Source: Ensifer sp. BR816
GTDB taxonomy: Bacteria; Pseudomonadota; Alphaproteobacteria; Rhizobiales; Rhizobiaceae
Direction: 5' to 3'
NCBI RefSeq assembly: GCF_000378985.1
Contig: NZ_KB905370.1
Span: 1,765,830 to 1,829,829, forward strand
DNA length: 64,000 bases
Below are positions 27,713 to 36,706 of this stretch, piece after piece. The position numbers and the translations under genes are program-made. How positions within the stretch are numbered: position 1 is the first letter of the stretch; each line of letters starts with the position of its first letter. Under the pieces are notes generated by a model that worked only from the letters and a program-made list of their open reading frames with translations, had not been told where the DNA came from and ran no database searches.

Positions 27713-30700
27713 TCACTTTGTCGTCAGCTCTTCAAGGCTCACGTCCAGCATCGCGTCGGGAAGCACCCGGACCGCCGGCCCCTCGGTAAAGATCAGCGCT
27801 GAGCGGAACTGCTTGCCCGGATAGAGCGGCTTCAAGAGTTCGCGATAGATGGCGAGCTGCCTCCTATAAACGCTCGGAACGCCCTCGACCGATGCCGGCA
27901 CTTCACGATTGGTCTTGAAATCGGCAATTGTCACGGTGTCGCCGGCTATCGCCAGCCGGTCGAGCCGACCGGACACGGCGAACTCACGGTCACCGAGCTT
28001 GAGCGTTCCCATGACGGACACCTCCGCGCGGCTGTGTTCGCCGAAAAGCGACTGCAGCTCCGGATGATCGAGCACATCCATCACCGCACCGGTGAGCGAA
28101 CGCCGCTCTGCCTCCGGCCAGCGCGGCGCGGCACGGCTTAGGTAACGCTCCGCCGCGCCCCGACGCTCGGCACTGTCGATCGTCGGGAGTACCTGCAGCA
28201 GCCGATGGAGGATCGCGCCGCGCAGCATCGAGAACTTGGGCGCAGCCTGCACCCCAAAGAGAGCCGAGCCGACGATCGCCTCTTGATCCGGGTCGTCGAT
28301 GGCGACGCTCGCTCCGGAAGGCGCAAGCGGCCGCGGCAGTCGTCGCTGCGGCGGCAGGGGGGTGAAAAGCGCTCGCGGCAGGCTGGACGCCATCGCCTCC
28401 GGTTTGCCTCCCGCGTCGCCGCCCGCCGGGATGGCGACCGGTACATGCGCTTCCCGCCAGGCATGGCCGTTCCATTCCTCGCCGCCGGCGCGGAAGGCCA
28501 TCGGCGTGGCCCGGCCTTTCGGATCGTGCGACAGCGTGCCCTGCACCATCGCGTGCCAGGTGTCGAGGTTTTGCCGTTGGCCGCGATAGCCGCAGACGAT
28601 CAGGCGGTCCGCCGCGCGCGTCATGCCGACATAGAGGAGGCGGCGATATTCTTCTTCGGCCAGGCGCTTCAGCCGCTCGGTGTCGGCGGCGATCAGCGAA
28701 TTCGATGCCGAGCCGGGCGCGCGCCAGACGGGCACGCTGGCCGCAGAGCCGTCGTCCCCGACTTTCTCCAGGAAGCGCAGATCCGATACCTGCTGGCGGA
28801 CGAATGCCTCGCCGCCGCCATCGACCAGAAAGACGACCGGTGCCTCGAGCCCCTTGGCGGCATGCACCGTCATGACGCGGACCTCGTCACGCTCCTTGTC
28901 CTGCTCGCGCTTGACCGTCGGCGCTTCGATTTCGAGTGTCGAGATGAAGGCCTGGAGGCCGGGCAGCCCGCCGCGCTCATGGTCGAGCGCGAAGGTGAGG
29001 AATTCGTCGAGGATGTCGCTGACTTCACTGCCGAGCCGCGCCAGGAAGGCACGCCGGCCGCCATCGGCCCCGAGCACGCGGGCGTAGAAATCGTGCGGCA
29101 GCAGGTTGCGGGCAAGCTCGCCATAGCCGGAAAGCGTCCGCATGACCCGATTGTATCGGCTCGTTTCCTCCGCGCCGAGCTGCTGAAGCCGGTGCCACAG
29201 GCTTTCGCCTTCCGCTCGGCGTGCCGCCAGCTCGAAGACATCGTCTTCGCCGAGATTGATGAGCGGGCTCTTCAGCAATGCCGCGAGCGACAGGTCGTCC
29301 TCCGGCAGCAGCACGAAGCGGCCGAGCGCCATCAGGTCCTGAACGGCGATGTGATTGGTCAGCACCAGCCGGTCGGCTCCGGCGACGGGGATATTGTTGC
29401 GGCGCTTCAGCGCCCGCGTCAGGGCGTTGACGAAGGCGTCGCGCTTGCGTACCAGCACGATCACGTCGCCCGGCCGCATCGGCCGCCGAACGCCCTTTTC
29501 GATCACCGTTTCCCTGCCGATCCAGTCTTGCAGCACGGCGGCGATCCGTCGGGCAAGAATGTTGACCGGTGCACTCTCGGGCGTTGCGTCGAAGGGGGCC
29601 GTCCACTCTTCCTCGGAAGTGGTCGGCTCGGGTGCGATGACGTCCCAGATATCGACGGCGCCCGGATGGCCGATCCGGTTCGAGGCGTGCACGATCGCCT
29701 CGCTCCGGGCGCTCAGCCCCTTGGCATTGCCCGGATTGGCAAAGACCGTATCGACGGCGGAAAGCACGTCGACCGTCGAGCGGAAGGAAAGCTGCAGCCG
29801 GATAGGGCTGAAATACTTGTTGCCGGCGCGCACGCGCCGCTCGGTCAGGATGCTTTCGCGCGAAAAGCGCTCCGGACGCGCGCCCTGGAAGGAATAGATC
29901 GACTGCTTCTCGTCGCCGACGGCGAAGATCGTCCGCTCGTCGGGGCGTGCTGTTTCGCCGGCGAAGAAATCGGCAGCAAGCGCCTGGATGATCGTCCATT
30001 GGGCCGGGCTCGTATCCTGCGCCTCGTCGACGAGAATGTGGTCGATGCCCTGGTCGAGCTTGTAGTGGACCCAGGCGCCGACATCGCTGCGGGAAAGCAG
30101 CGCCGCCGTGCGGTTGATCAGGTCCTCGAAATCGAGCTGGCTGCGCCTCTTCTTGAGATTCTCGTAATCCCGGTTGAGCCTTTCCGCGAGGATCAGCGCC
30201 GCGCGCGTCGCCTCATACATGCGCACGATGCTGAGGCGATCGGCACAGGAGGCGACGTGCCTGCGGGCTTCGTCGATCAGCGGTGCCAGATGCGGTGCCT
30301 GGGCCAGCATCGCCTTGTTGAAAAACGCAGACTCTGCCCTGGGCTTGCCGCCGCCGTTGAAAAACACGCTCAGCAGCCCGTCAAAGCGCTCCTCCACAGT
30401 CTCGGCGCTGCGGACGGCTTGCAGGCCCTCTGCGATCTCACGGGGTTTCACGCCGCCGTGGTTCAGCGCCAGTTCGACATAGTGGCCGAGTGCTGCGCCA
30501 TGGAGGCCCGCCAGCGGCCAGGCGCGGGCCATGACGTCCTCGACCGATTCGCCTGGAGCAAGGCCCAGCGCCGCCCGCAGCTCTCCCTCCCTGCCGCCGC
30601 GTTCGGGGGCGCGGTCCAGAAAGGCCTGGATGGCAGCGCGGTTCGCGACGATTGCCTCGAGCAGCTTTTCGAGACCCGTGTCATCGGCGAGGTCGAGCAC

Positions 30701-31282
30701 CGTCGCGAAGGCATCCGCAAGCTCCGCCTCGTCCTCGGCCGCCGTCGCCGTCAGCAGCGCGCGCCGTGCATCGGCAAGCAGCACCGCCGCTGCACGATCG
30801 TCGAGGACCGAAAAATGCCCTGCCACATTGGCCTCGAGCGGAAACTGGTGCAGCAGCGCCTCGGAGAAGGCGTGGATCGTCTGGATCTTCAGCCCGCCCG
30901 GTGTTTCGAGCGCCTTTGCAAAGAGCCGTCGCGCTTCGTGGATCTTCGCAAGGGGAGGCCGTCTGCCTTCGATCGCCTCGATCCGCTTCTCCAGCGCGGC
31001 GTCGTCGAGCGTCGCCCATTCGGCGAGACGCTCGAAGATGCGGTTCGACATCTCGGAGGCGGCGGCCTTCGTATAGGTCAGGCAGAGAATGGCGGACGGC
31101 CGGCAGCCGGCGAGCAGCAGCCTGATGACGCGCTGCGTCAGCACATGAGTCTTGCCCGAGCCGGCATTGGCCGAGACCCAGGCCGAGCGGGCCGGGTCGG
31201 AGGCCAGCGATTGCCGCTCCGTCGTCCAGTCGAGCCAGGCTTTGGGCGTCCTCTCCTCCGGCCCGGAACCGTCATTCCTCAT
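27713..31282 (-). CDS. addA: double-strand break repair helicase-nuclease AddA
   Basis: 1189 residues. N-terminal UvrD-type superfamily 1 helicase with Walker A in VSANAGSGKTHVLTQRV (about 36-52) and a DEAQDTSPAQW Walker B. Further helicase motifs include VGDEKQSIYSFQGARPERF, VMTVHAAKGLEAPVVFL and RLLYVGMTRAADRL. The C-terminal PD-(D/E)XK nuclease has TIADFKTNREVP near residue 1126. With AddB it replaces RecBCD in alphaproteobacteria, processing DNA ends to Chi-like sites for RecA. It overlaps addB by 11 bases. Confidence 0.96.
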   Translation of the reverse strand: MRNDGSGPEERTPKAWLDWTTERQSLASDPARSAWVSANAGSGKTHVLTQRVIRLLLAGCRPSAILCLTYTKAAASEMSNRIFERLAEWATLDDAALEKRIEAIEGRRPPLAKIHEARRLFAKALETPGGLKIQTIHAFSEALLHQFPLEANVAGHFSVLDDRAAAVLLADARRALLTATAAEDEAELADAFATVLDLADDTGLEKLLEAIVANRAAIQAFLDRAPERGGREGELRAALGLAPGESVEDVMARAWPLAGLHGAALGHYVELALNHGGVKPREIAEGLQAVRSAETVEERFDGLLSVFFNGGGKPRAESAFFNKAMLAQAPHLAPLIDEARRHVASCADRLSIVRMYEATRAALILAERLNRDYENLKKRRSQLDFEDLINRTAALLSRSDVGAWVHYKLDQGIDHILVDEAQDTSPAQWTIIQALAADFFAGETARPDERTIFAVGDEKQSIYSFQGARPERFSRESILTERRVRAGNKYFSPIRLQLSFRSTVDVLSAVDTVFANPGNAKGLSARSEAIVHASNRIGHPGAVDIWDVIAPEPTTSEEEWTAPFDATPESAPVNILARRIAAVLQDWIGRETVIEKGVRRPMRPGDVIVLVRKRDAFVNALTRALKRRNNIPVAGADRLVLTNHIAVQDLMALGRFVLLPEDDLSLAALLKSPLINLGEDDVFELAARRAEGESLWHRLQQLGAEETSRYNRVMRTLSGYGELARNLLPHDFYARVLGADGGRRAFLARLGSEVSDILDEFLTFALDHERGGLPGLQAFISTLEIEAPTVKREQDKERDEVRVMTVHAAKGLEAPVVFLVDGGGEAFVRQQVSDLRFLEKVGDDGSAASVPVWRAPGSASNSLIAADTERLKRLAEEEYRRLLYVGMTRAADRLIVCGYRGQRQNLDTWHAMVQGTLSHDPKGRATPMAFRAGGEEWNGHAWREAHVPVAIPAGGDAGGKPEAMASSLPRALFTPLPPQRRLPRPLAPSGASVAIDDPDQEAIVGSALFGVQAAPKFSMLRGAILHRLLQVLPTIDSAERRGAAERYLSRAAPRWPEAERRSLTGAVMDVLDHPELQSLFGEHSRAEVSVMGTLKLGDREFAVSGRLDRLAIAGDTVTIADFKTNREVPASVEGVPSVYRRQLAIYRELLKPLYPGKQFRSALIFTEGPAVRVLPDAMLDVSLEELTTK

Positions 31283-34200
31283 CGTCGTCCTCGCCGTCAG
31301 CGGTTGCCCATTCGGCGACGCGCGCCAGGTGGTCGTACTCGCCGCCGTAATCCCGCTCCTTCTGCATGATCAGCCGCGAGGCGAAGCCGTATTTTCCGCT
31401 GACCAGCGCGGCGAGCAGCTTTTTCAGTTCGGCAAGCGATTCCTCCGCCAGTTGGTCGGCCGATTTGGTCTCCTTCGACTTGCTGTTCTCATTGTTGACG
31501 GTATCGACGGCAAAGCGGCCGCCGGGCTTCAGGCGCACGTAGCGCAGCGAATGCGGCCGGGCCGGGCCGAGCGTGCCGAAGGCGCCGGCCTTGAGCGCCG
31601 CCGCCTCGAGCGATAGCTGCGGGTCGAGCAGGGCCCGTGCCTCCTTCGCCGAAGGGCTGGAGCCGGTCTTGTAGTCGATGATGTCGACGGTGCCGTCCGC
31701 GAGCCGGTCGAGCCGGTCGGCAATGCCGGTGAGCCTTATCTCGGCAATGCCGAGATCCATCGCGGCGGGGACTTCCGTGAAGGACCTGACGATGCCGTGC
31801 TTGCGCTTCTGCTCCCAGTCAAGGAACTCCCTCGCCACCGCCTCGAAGCGTGGCCGCCAGATCGTGTCGATGTGGATGGGCAGGTTTTCCTCGTCGAAGG
31901 CTTCCCTGATCAGCCGCCCCATCGCCCCTTTTCCCTCGTGGGAGGCCGGGTCGAAACCGCCCTTTATGAAGCGCTCGACGATCCGGTGGTAGAGCAGGCC
32001 GCGTTCGGCTGCGCCCGGATCGCGATTGAATAAGTCGATCGGCTCCAGCCGCAATATGCGGCGCGCATAGATGGAATAGGGATCGCGGCGAAGCTTCGTC
32101 ACTTCGCTGAAGGAATATTTGCGCGGCTGCAGTTCGGCCGGCGGCTTCGGCTTCGGCCGCTCGCTGAGCAGCTGGGGCGCGCCATCGTCGAGAATGCGCA
32201 TCCAGTGAAGGTAGATGGCGCCATTCGCCTTGAGCTGCGTGGTCAGTGTCTCGCCGCCGAGTGCCTGCAGGCGTTGCAGCCATCGCGACGCGACGGTCGG
32301 CGCCGAGCCCTGGCGCATGGATCGCGAGAGGATCAGGCGGCGCGTTCCGCAGGCCATCTGGAAATCATGGGCGAGCTGGCCGATGCGTCTCTCCGGCGGT
32401 TCGAGTCCGATCCCCGACTTCATCGTGCGCGACAGAAACGGGTCATTCGAAGTCTGGCCCGGCCAGGTCCCCTCGTTGAGGCCGCCGAGCACCACGAGAT
32501 CGACGCTTTGCAGGCGCGATTCCAGTGCCCCGAAGATGAAGACGCGCGGGTGCCGCATCGAGCGCGGCTTGACCGCTTCGCTGGCGGCAAGCGCCTCGAC
32601 GATGTCGCACCATTGCCGCCCGTCGGCTTCCATCTGCCCGTCGGTCTCGATGATGCCCTTGAGCAGCGTCGCCAATGTTTCGCCGGCTTCCGAACCCCAA
32701 AGTCCCCCGAGGCTGCCTCGCTCGTCGATGGCAACCGCTTCCAGCGCCCGGCCGGTGCGCTCGGACCAATCGGCGAGCGTCAGGGCGGCCGTGTGATGGC
32801 GACCGCCTTCCGCGGTACCGGAGATGGTGCTCGCCAGGGGCTCGACGGCCGCCGAAATTCGCCGGGCAAGCGCCTGAGCGCGGTCGATATCGTCCTGATC
32901 GATACCGCCTCGCCAGGGCCGTGGATGCCGTTCTGTGCGCTGCCGGGCGAGTGCCTTGTCGAGAACGATTTCGAGGGCAGCAATATCGGCGAGGGCGGTG
33001 CCGCCGCGCAGCGCCACGAGCTCCAGCACGTCTGCTGCACGCCGCGCAGCCTCCGCCGTCTGGCCGAAGCGGGCAAGCGGATGCTTGAGAAGTGCGACCA
33101 GGGCGACCGGGTCGTCTGGTCTGAGGGTCGCCTCGATGAGCAGCCGGGTAAGCGCGCCCGCCGCCGTGGCCGACAGCGGTACGCCGGCGGAATCATCGGC
33201 CTCGATGCCGAACCGGGCGAGTTCCGCCCCGACCCGCCGCGCCAGGCCGCGATCCGGGGTGATCAGCGCCGCCTGGCTGTCTTCGTCGCCCTCAAGCGCC
33301 AGCCTTAGCGCAATCGCGATCGCGGTCGCCTCCTCGCGTTCGTTCGCCGTCTCGACCAACGCCACGTCGGCGAAGGCGGCAAGCAGCGCCTGCAGCTCGA
33401 AACGCTCGCGCGCCTGCGTCCAGCCATCGGTGGCCAGGGCCGGCAGCAGCGCCCGCGACAGGACCGCGCTGCGATAGGCGAGGTCATCGTCGAGCGAGCC
33501 CAGCACCGGCACGTCGCGCCGTTCGATGCGCATCCGCTTCAGGAGACGGTGGAAGCCATATTGCGGATGGGTGCGGCTTGCCGGGTCTCGTGCCGACGAG
33601 CCGGCCTCCTTTGCCAGCAGCCCCCATTCCGGATCGCTCATCGTGAGGTCGAGGCCCGGAAGCACGATGGTGCCATTCGGCAGCGCGCTAACGGCGGCGA
33701 TCAATGCCGCAGTCGCCGGGATCGAGCCGGTCGAGCCGGCGATGATGATCGGGCCGGTGACCTTGCCGGCGGCGATGCGCTGCGTTTCGGCCTTGAGCAC
33801 GGCGTTGCGATGGCGCGCCGGCGAGGAATGCTTGAGTTCATCCAGCCGTTCCGGCCAATAGGTCCGGGCGATCTTCAGGAAGGCAAGCGTCAACTGCCAC
33901 CAGAGTGCATGCTCGCCGGCATCGAGCCCGTCGAGTTGATCCCAGCCGAGCTCCTCCGTTTCCATCGCGTCGATCAGCTCGGCGAGATTGCGCGCCAGCC
34001 AGATGGCATCGGCCGGGCTTGCCGGCGCGATCAGCGGGCTTTCGGCATGGATGTCGAGGACCACCTGCGGCAGCCGGTTGCGCCAGGCAAGGATCAGCCG
34101 GCCGAGCTCGATCAGTCGCGCCGTGCCGGAGAGCGGCGGCGCCAGATCGAGGATCGCCGGCACCTCGGCGTCGAAGAAACCGCTGTCGTCGTCCGTCTCG

Positions 34201-34445
34201 CCAAGCGCGCGGATCATCGGCAGGATCGCCGAGCGACCGCCGAGCAGGTCGACGAATTCGGAACGCAGAACGCGCGCCGAGCGACGGGTCGGCACGAAGA
34301 TCGTCACGCCTGCAAGGGCGAGCGGGTCAGCCGGATCATATTGGAAATCCGGAGTCAGCGCGCCGCTCACGAGTTTTTCCGCCAGCGTTTTCAGGAAGGG
34401 CAGGCCGGCCGGAATCGTGAAGACGTTCGAGGCACGTCCGGGCAC
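31272..34445 (-). CDS. addB: double-strand break repair protein AddB
   Basis: 1057 residues. AddB lacks an active helicase core: the N-terminus (FTIPAGLPFLKTLAEKL) has no Walker A, as expected for the alphaproteobacterial type. The C-terminal nuclease region begins with KYSFSEVTKLRRDPYSIYARRIL, matching the AddB Cys/PD-DEXK region, and includes VDIIDYKTGSSPS. It forms the heterodimer with AddA. The MurU-like gene ends a base or so upstream, so the whole leftward cluster is one operon. Confidence 0.95.
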   Translation of the reverse strand: MPGRASNVFTIPAGLPFLKTLAEKLVSGALTPDFQYDPADPLALAGVTIFVPTRRSARVLRSEFVDLLGGRSAILPMIRALGETDDDSGFFDAEVPAILDLAPPLSGTARLIELGRLILAWRNRLPQVVLDIHAESPLIAPASPADAIWLARNLAELIDAMETEELGWDQLDGLDAGEHALWWQLTLAFLKIARTYWPERLDELKHSSPARHRNAVLKAETQRIAAGKVTGPIIIAGSTGSIPATAALIAAVSALPNGTIVLPGLDLTMSDPEWGLLAKEAGSSARDPASRTHPQYGFHRLLKRMRIERRDVPVLGSLDDDLAYRSAVLSRALLPALATDGWTQARERFELQALLAAFADVALVETANEREEATAIAIALRLALEGDEDSQAALITPDRGLARRVGAELARFGIEADDSAGVPLSATAAGALTRLLIEATLRPDDPVALVALLKHPLARFGQTAEAARRAADVLELVALRGGTALADIAALEIVLDKALARQRTERHPRPWRGGIDQDDIDRAQALARRISAAVEPLASTISGTAEGGRHHTAALTLADWSERTGRALEAVAIDERGSLGGLWGSEAGETLATLLKGIIETDGQMEADGRQWCDIVEALAASEAVKPRSMRHPRVFIFGALESRLQSVDLVVLGGLNEGTWPGQTSNDPFLSRTMKSGIGLEPPERRIGQLAHDFQMACGTRRLILSRSMRQGSAPTVASRWLQRLQALGGETLTTQLKANGAIYLHWMRILDDGAPQLLSERPKPKPPAELQPRKYSFSEVTKLRRDPYSIYARRILRLEPIDLFNRDPGAAERGLLYHRIVERFIKGGFDPASHEGKGAMGRLIREAFDEENLPIHIDTIWRPRFEAVAREFLDWEQKRKHGIVRSFTEVPAAMDLGIAEIRLTGIADRLDRLADGTVDIIDYKTGSSPSAKEARALLDPQLSLEAAALKAGAFGTLGPARPHSLRYVRLKPGGRFAVDTVNNENSKSKETKSADQLAEESLAELKKLLAALVSGKYGFASRLIMQKERDYGGEYDHLARVAEWATADGEDDDEE

Positions 34446-34446
34446 C

Positions 34447-35178
34447 TTACCCTCCCGGCTCGAAGCGCCGGACGACGGCCTCCGCCTCGTCGATGGCGTC
34501 GGGCGTGCCGACGGTCATCCATTGGCCTTCGAGCATCAGTCCGAAAAGGCGTCCTCTGGCGATCGCCCGGTCGAAATAGATATTGAGATTGAAGGCATCG
34601 CTGGGGGCATCGGCAAAAAGCCGCGAATCCATGGCGATCGCGCCGGCATAAACCACCGGATTCTCCATGCCTTCCTCATACCGCCGCAGCATGCCGTCCC
34701 CGGAGAGCGAAAAATCCTTCTTGCCGTTATGGCCGGTCGTGTCCTCGAGGCGCACGCAGAGCAGCGTCATGTCCATGCGCTCCGGGTCGAAGAACGCGGC
34801 GAGCCGCTGCAGGTTGCAGGGTTGCCCGGCCTTCTCGCCGACCCAGAAGAGATCGGCATTCATCACCAGGACCGGCCCGTTGTCCAAGAGCTTCAACCCC
34901 TTGGCGAGCCCGCCGCCGGAATTCATCAGTGCGTCCCGCTCGTCGGAAAAGAGGATGCGCGGGCTCTCGCGCCGGCTGAGATGGGCCTCCATCTGGTCGG
35001 CGAAGTGATGGACATTCACCGCGGCCTTGGTCACGCCAGCAGCCGCGAGCAGGTCCAGGACGTAATCGATCATCGGCTTGCCGGCGATCCGGACGAGCGG
35101 CTTTGGTAGTGTATCGGTGATTGGCCGCAGGCGGGTGCCCAGTCCGGCCGCAAGCACCATGGCATTGGTGATAGGCAT
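34447..35178 (-). CDS. MurU-like sugar-1-phosphate nucleotidyltransferase
   Basis: 243-residue NTP_transferase fold. MVLAAGLGTRLRPITDTLPKPLVRIAGKP is the nucleotide-binding and catalytic N-terminus and VLVMNADLFW carries the metal-binding Asp. The sequence resembles MurNAc-alpha-1-phosphate uridylyltransferase (MurU), which makes UDP-MurNAc in wall recycling. That reading is strengthened by the adjacent AmgK-like kinase domain, 9 bases upstream. Related mannose- or glucose-1-phosphate transferases cannot be fully excluded. Confidence 0.8.
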   Translation of the reverse strand: MPITNAMVLAAGLGTRLRPITDTLPKPLVRIAGKPMIDYVLDLLAAAGVTKAAVNVHHFADQMEAHLSRRESPRILFSDERDALMNSGGGLAKGLKLLDNGPVLVMNADLFWVGEKAGQPCNLQRLAAFFDPERMDMTLLCVRLEDTTGHNGKKDFSLSGDGMLRRYEEGMENPVVYAGAIAMDSRLFADAPSDAFNLNIYFDRAIARGRLFGLMLEGQWMTVGTPDAIDEAEAVVRRFEPGG

Positions 35179-35187
35179 GATTTCCTG

Positions 35188-36699
35188 TCAGTTGGCTGAT
35201 TCGCTAGCCAGGATTCCAGCCTTAATGCACCAATCGCGCAAGGGTGTCAGCACTTCATGCGTCAACGCATGCTGCAGATAGGCGAAGGTGCGCGGCATGT
35301 GCTTCATGTAGCCGGGCTTGCCGTCGCGCTCCTTCAGCCGCACCCAGATGCCGGCGAGCTTGCAATTGCGTTGCGCCGCCATCAGGTGCCAATCGCGCAG
35401 GAAGGCCGTCTCGTCGAATGGGCCGTGGGCCTTGCGTTCGGCGATATAGGCGCTGAGCAGCCCGTCCGCCAGCGCGCCGTCGATCGTCACCCGTGCATCC
35501 TGCACCAGCGAGGCGACGTCGTAAGCCGTCGGCCCGATCATCGCGTCCTGGAAATCGATGATGCCGATTCGCTCGAGACCCCTGCGCTCCGGTCGCCACA
35601 GGATGTTGGGCGAATGGAAATCGCGCAGCAGCAGGTTCTTTTCGGCCGCGCCGAGACAGTCGATCAATTCGTCCCAGATCGCGAAGTAGTCGTTTCGCTC
35701 CGCGTCGGAGGCAGGTCGCCCGCGCTTCCACGGCAGGTACCAGTCGACGAGCAGGCTCGTCTCGATTTTGATCGCCGTGCGATCGAAATCGGGAATGTGG
35801 TGGACGATGCCGCCGGCGATCGCGATGTCGCGCTCGAATGGTGCGGCATGTAGCCGGCCGAGCAGCCGCGCGGCCTCGGCATAGCGCTCAGGAGCAGGCC
35901 GGCCTTCGGCGTCGAGAAGACTCTCCGAACCGAGATCCTCGATGAGCAGCAGCCCCTTGTCGAGATCGCGGGCATAGATCGCCGGTGCCGCGAATCCGCG
36001 TTTGCGCAAGAGCTCGGAGATCGCGACGAAGGGAACGACGTCCTCGGCGATATGGGCGAGCTGCTGGTAGTATTTGCCGTCCTGGAGGATCGGGCCGGGC
36101 TTGTGCCTTGCCGCATCCATCAGGATTTTCGCCGGCGCACCATCGCCGGTATCGATCCGTTCATAGGCCCGCACCGAGGCATCGCCGCTCAGGTGCCGGC
36201 GCCGCGCGTCCGGATGGCCGGCATCCGACAGGAAGGCCCGGATGGCGAGTGAGCGGGCGATCCGCTCGAAGGCTGCGTCGGGACCCGTGACACGGACGCG
36301 GCGCCCTTCCCCCTCATGCGTGAAGGCGAGGGTGATCCGCTGTGCAGACAGCCCTTCTTCCGCCTTCTCCGGCCATTCGACGAGACAGATGCCGTCCGTG
36401 AGCGCCTCTTCGAAACCGAGCTCGTCGAGCTCCGAAGCGTCGGCGAGGCGGTAGAGGTCGAAATGCGCGACCGGGATCCGAAGGTCGTAGCTCTGCACGA
36501 GCGTGAAGGTGGGGCTTGGCACCTCAAGCGAATCGTCGTCGGCCATCGCCCGAAGGAATGCGCGCGCGAAGGTCGATTTTCCCGCCCCGAGATCGCCGGA
36601 AAGTCCGACGCAATCGCCTTTCTTGAGGGCGAGCGCCAGATCCTCACCGAACGCGATCGTCGCGGTCTCGTCCTTCAGCAGGCGTTCGAGAGACTTCAT
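35188..36699 (-). CDS. tsaE: TsaE-AmgK fusion: tRNA t6A ATPase joined to a sugar kinase
   Basis: 503 residues. Residues about 1-150 are TsaE, the ATPase of the threonylcarbamoyl-adenosine (t6A37) tRNA modification machinery: Walker A GDLGAGKSTFARAFLR (35-), VPSPTFTLVQSY, HFDLYRLADASELDELGFE and LVEWPE. Residues about 160-503 form an aminoglycoside-phosphotransferase-fold kinase resembling AmgK (anomeric MurNAc/GlcNAc kinase): IEDLGSESLL, catalytic LLRDFHSPNILW and the metal-binding IGIIDFQDAMIGP. The MurU-like gene is next. The two activities are joined by one reading frame with no stop or break. Fusions of this kind are known in rhizobia. Confidence 0.88.
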   Translation of the reverse strand: MKSLERLLKDETATIAFGEDLALALKKGDCVGLSGDLGAGKSTFARAFLRAMADDDSLEVPSPTFTLVQSYDLRIPVAHFDLYRLADASELDELGFEEALTDGICLVEWPEKAEEGLSAQRITLAFTHEGEGRRVRVTGPDAAFERIARSLAIRAFLSDAGHPDARRRHLSGDASVRAYERIDTGDGAPAKILMDAARHKPGPILQDGKYYQQLAHIAEDVVPFVAISELLRKRGFAAPAIYARDLDKGLLLIEDLGSESLLDAEGRPAPERYAEAARLLGRLHAAPFERDIAIAGGIVHHIPDFDRTAIKIETSLLVDWYLPWKRGRPASDAERNDYFAIWDELIDCLGAAEKNLLLRDFHSPNILWRPERRGLERIGIIDFQDAMIGPTAYDVASLVQDARVTIDGALADGLLSAYIAERKAHGPFDETAFLRDWHLMAAQRNCKLAGIWVRLKERDGKPGYMKHMPRTFAYLQHALTHEVLTPLRDWCIKAGILASESAN

Positions 36700-36706
36700 G
36701 GAGTAA

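Noticed and set aside
28205-31369. Plus-strand frame of 1054 codons opposite addA
   Set aside because: It is the complement of a well-supported gene. Its protein is low in motif content and skewed in composition, as expected when a GC-rich gene is read on the other strand.
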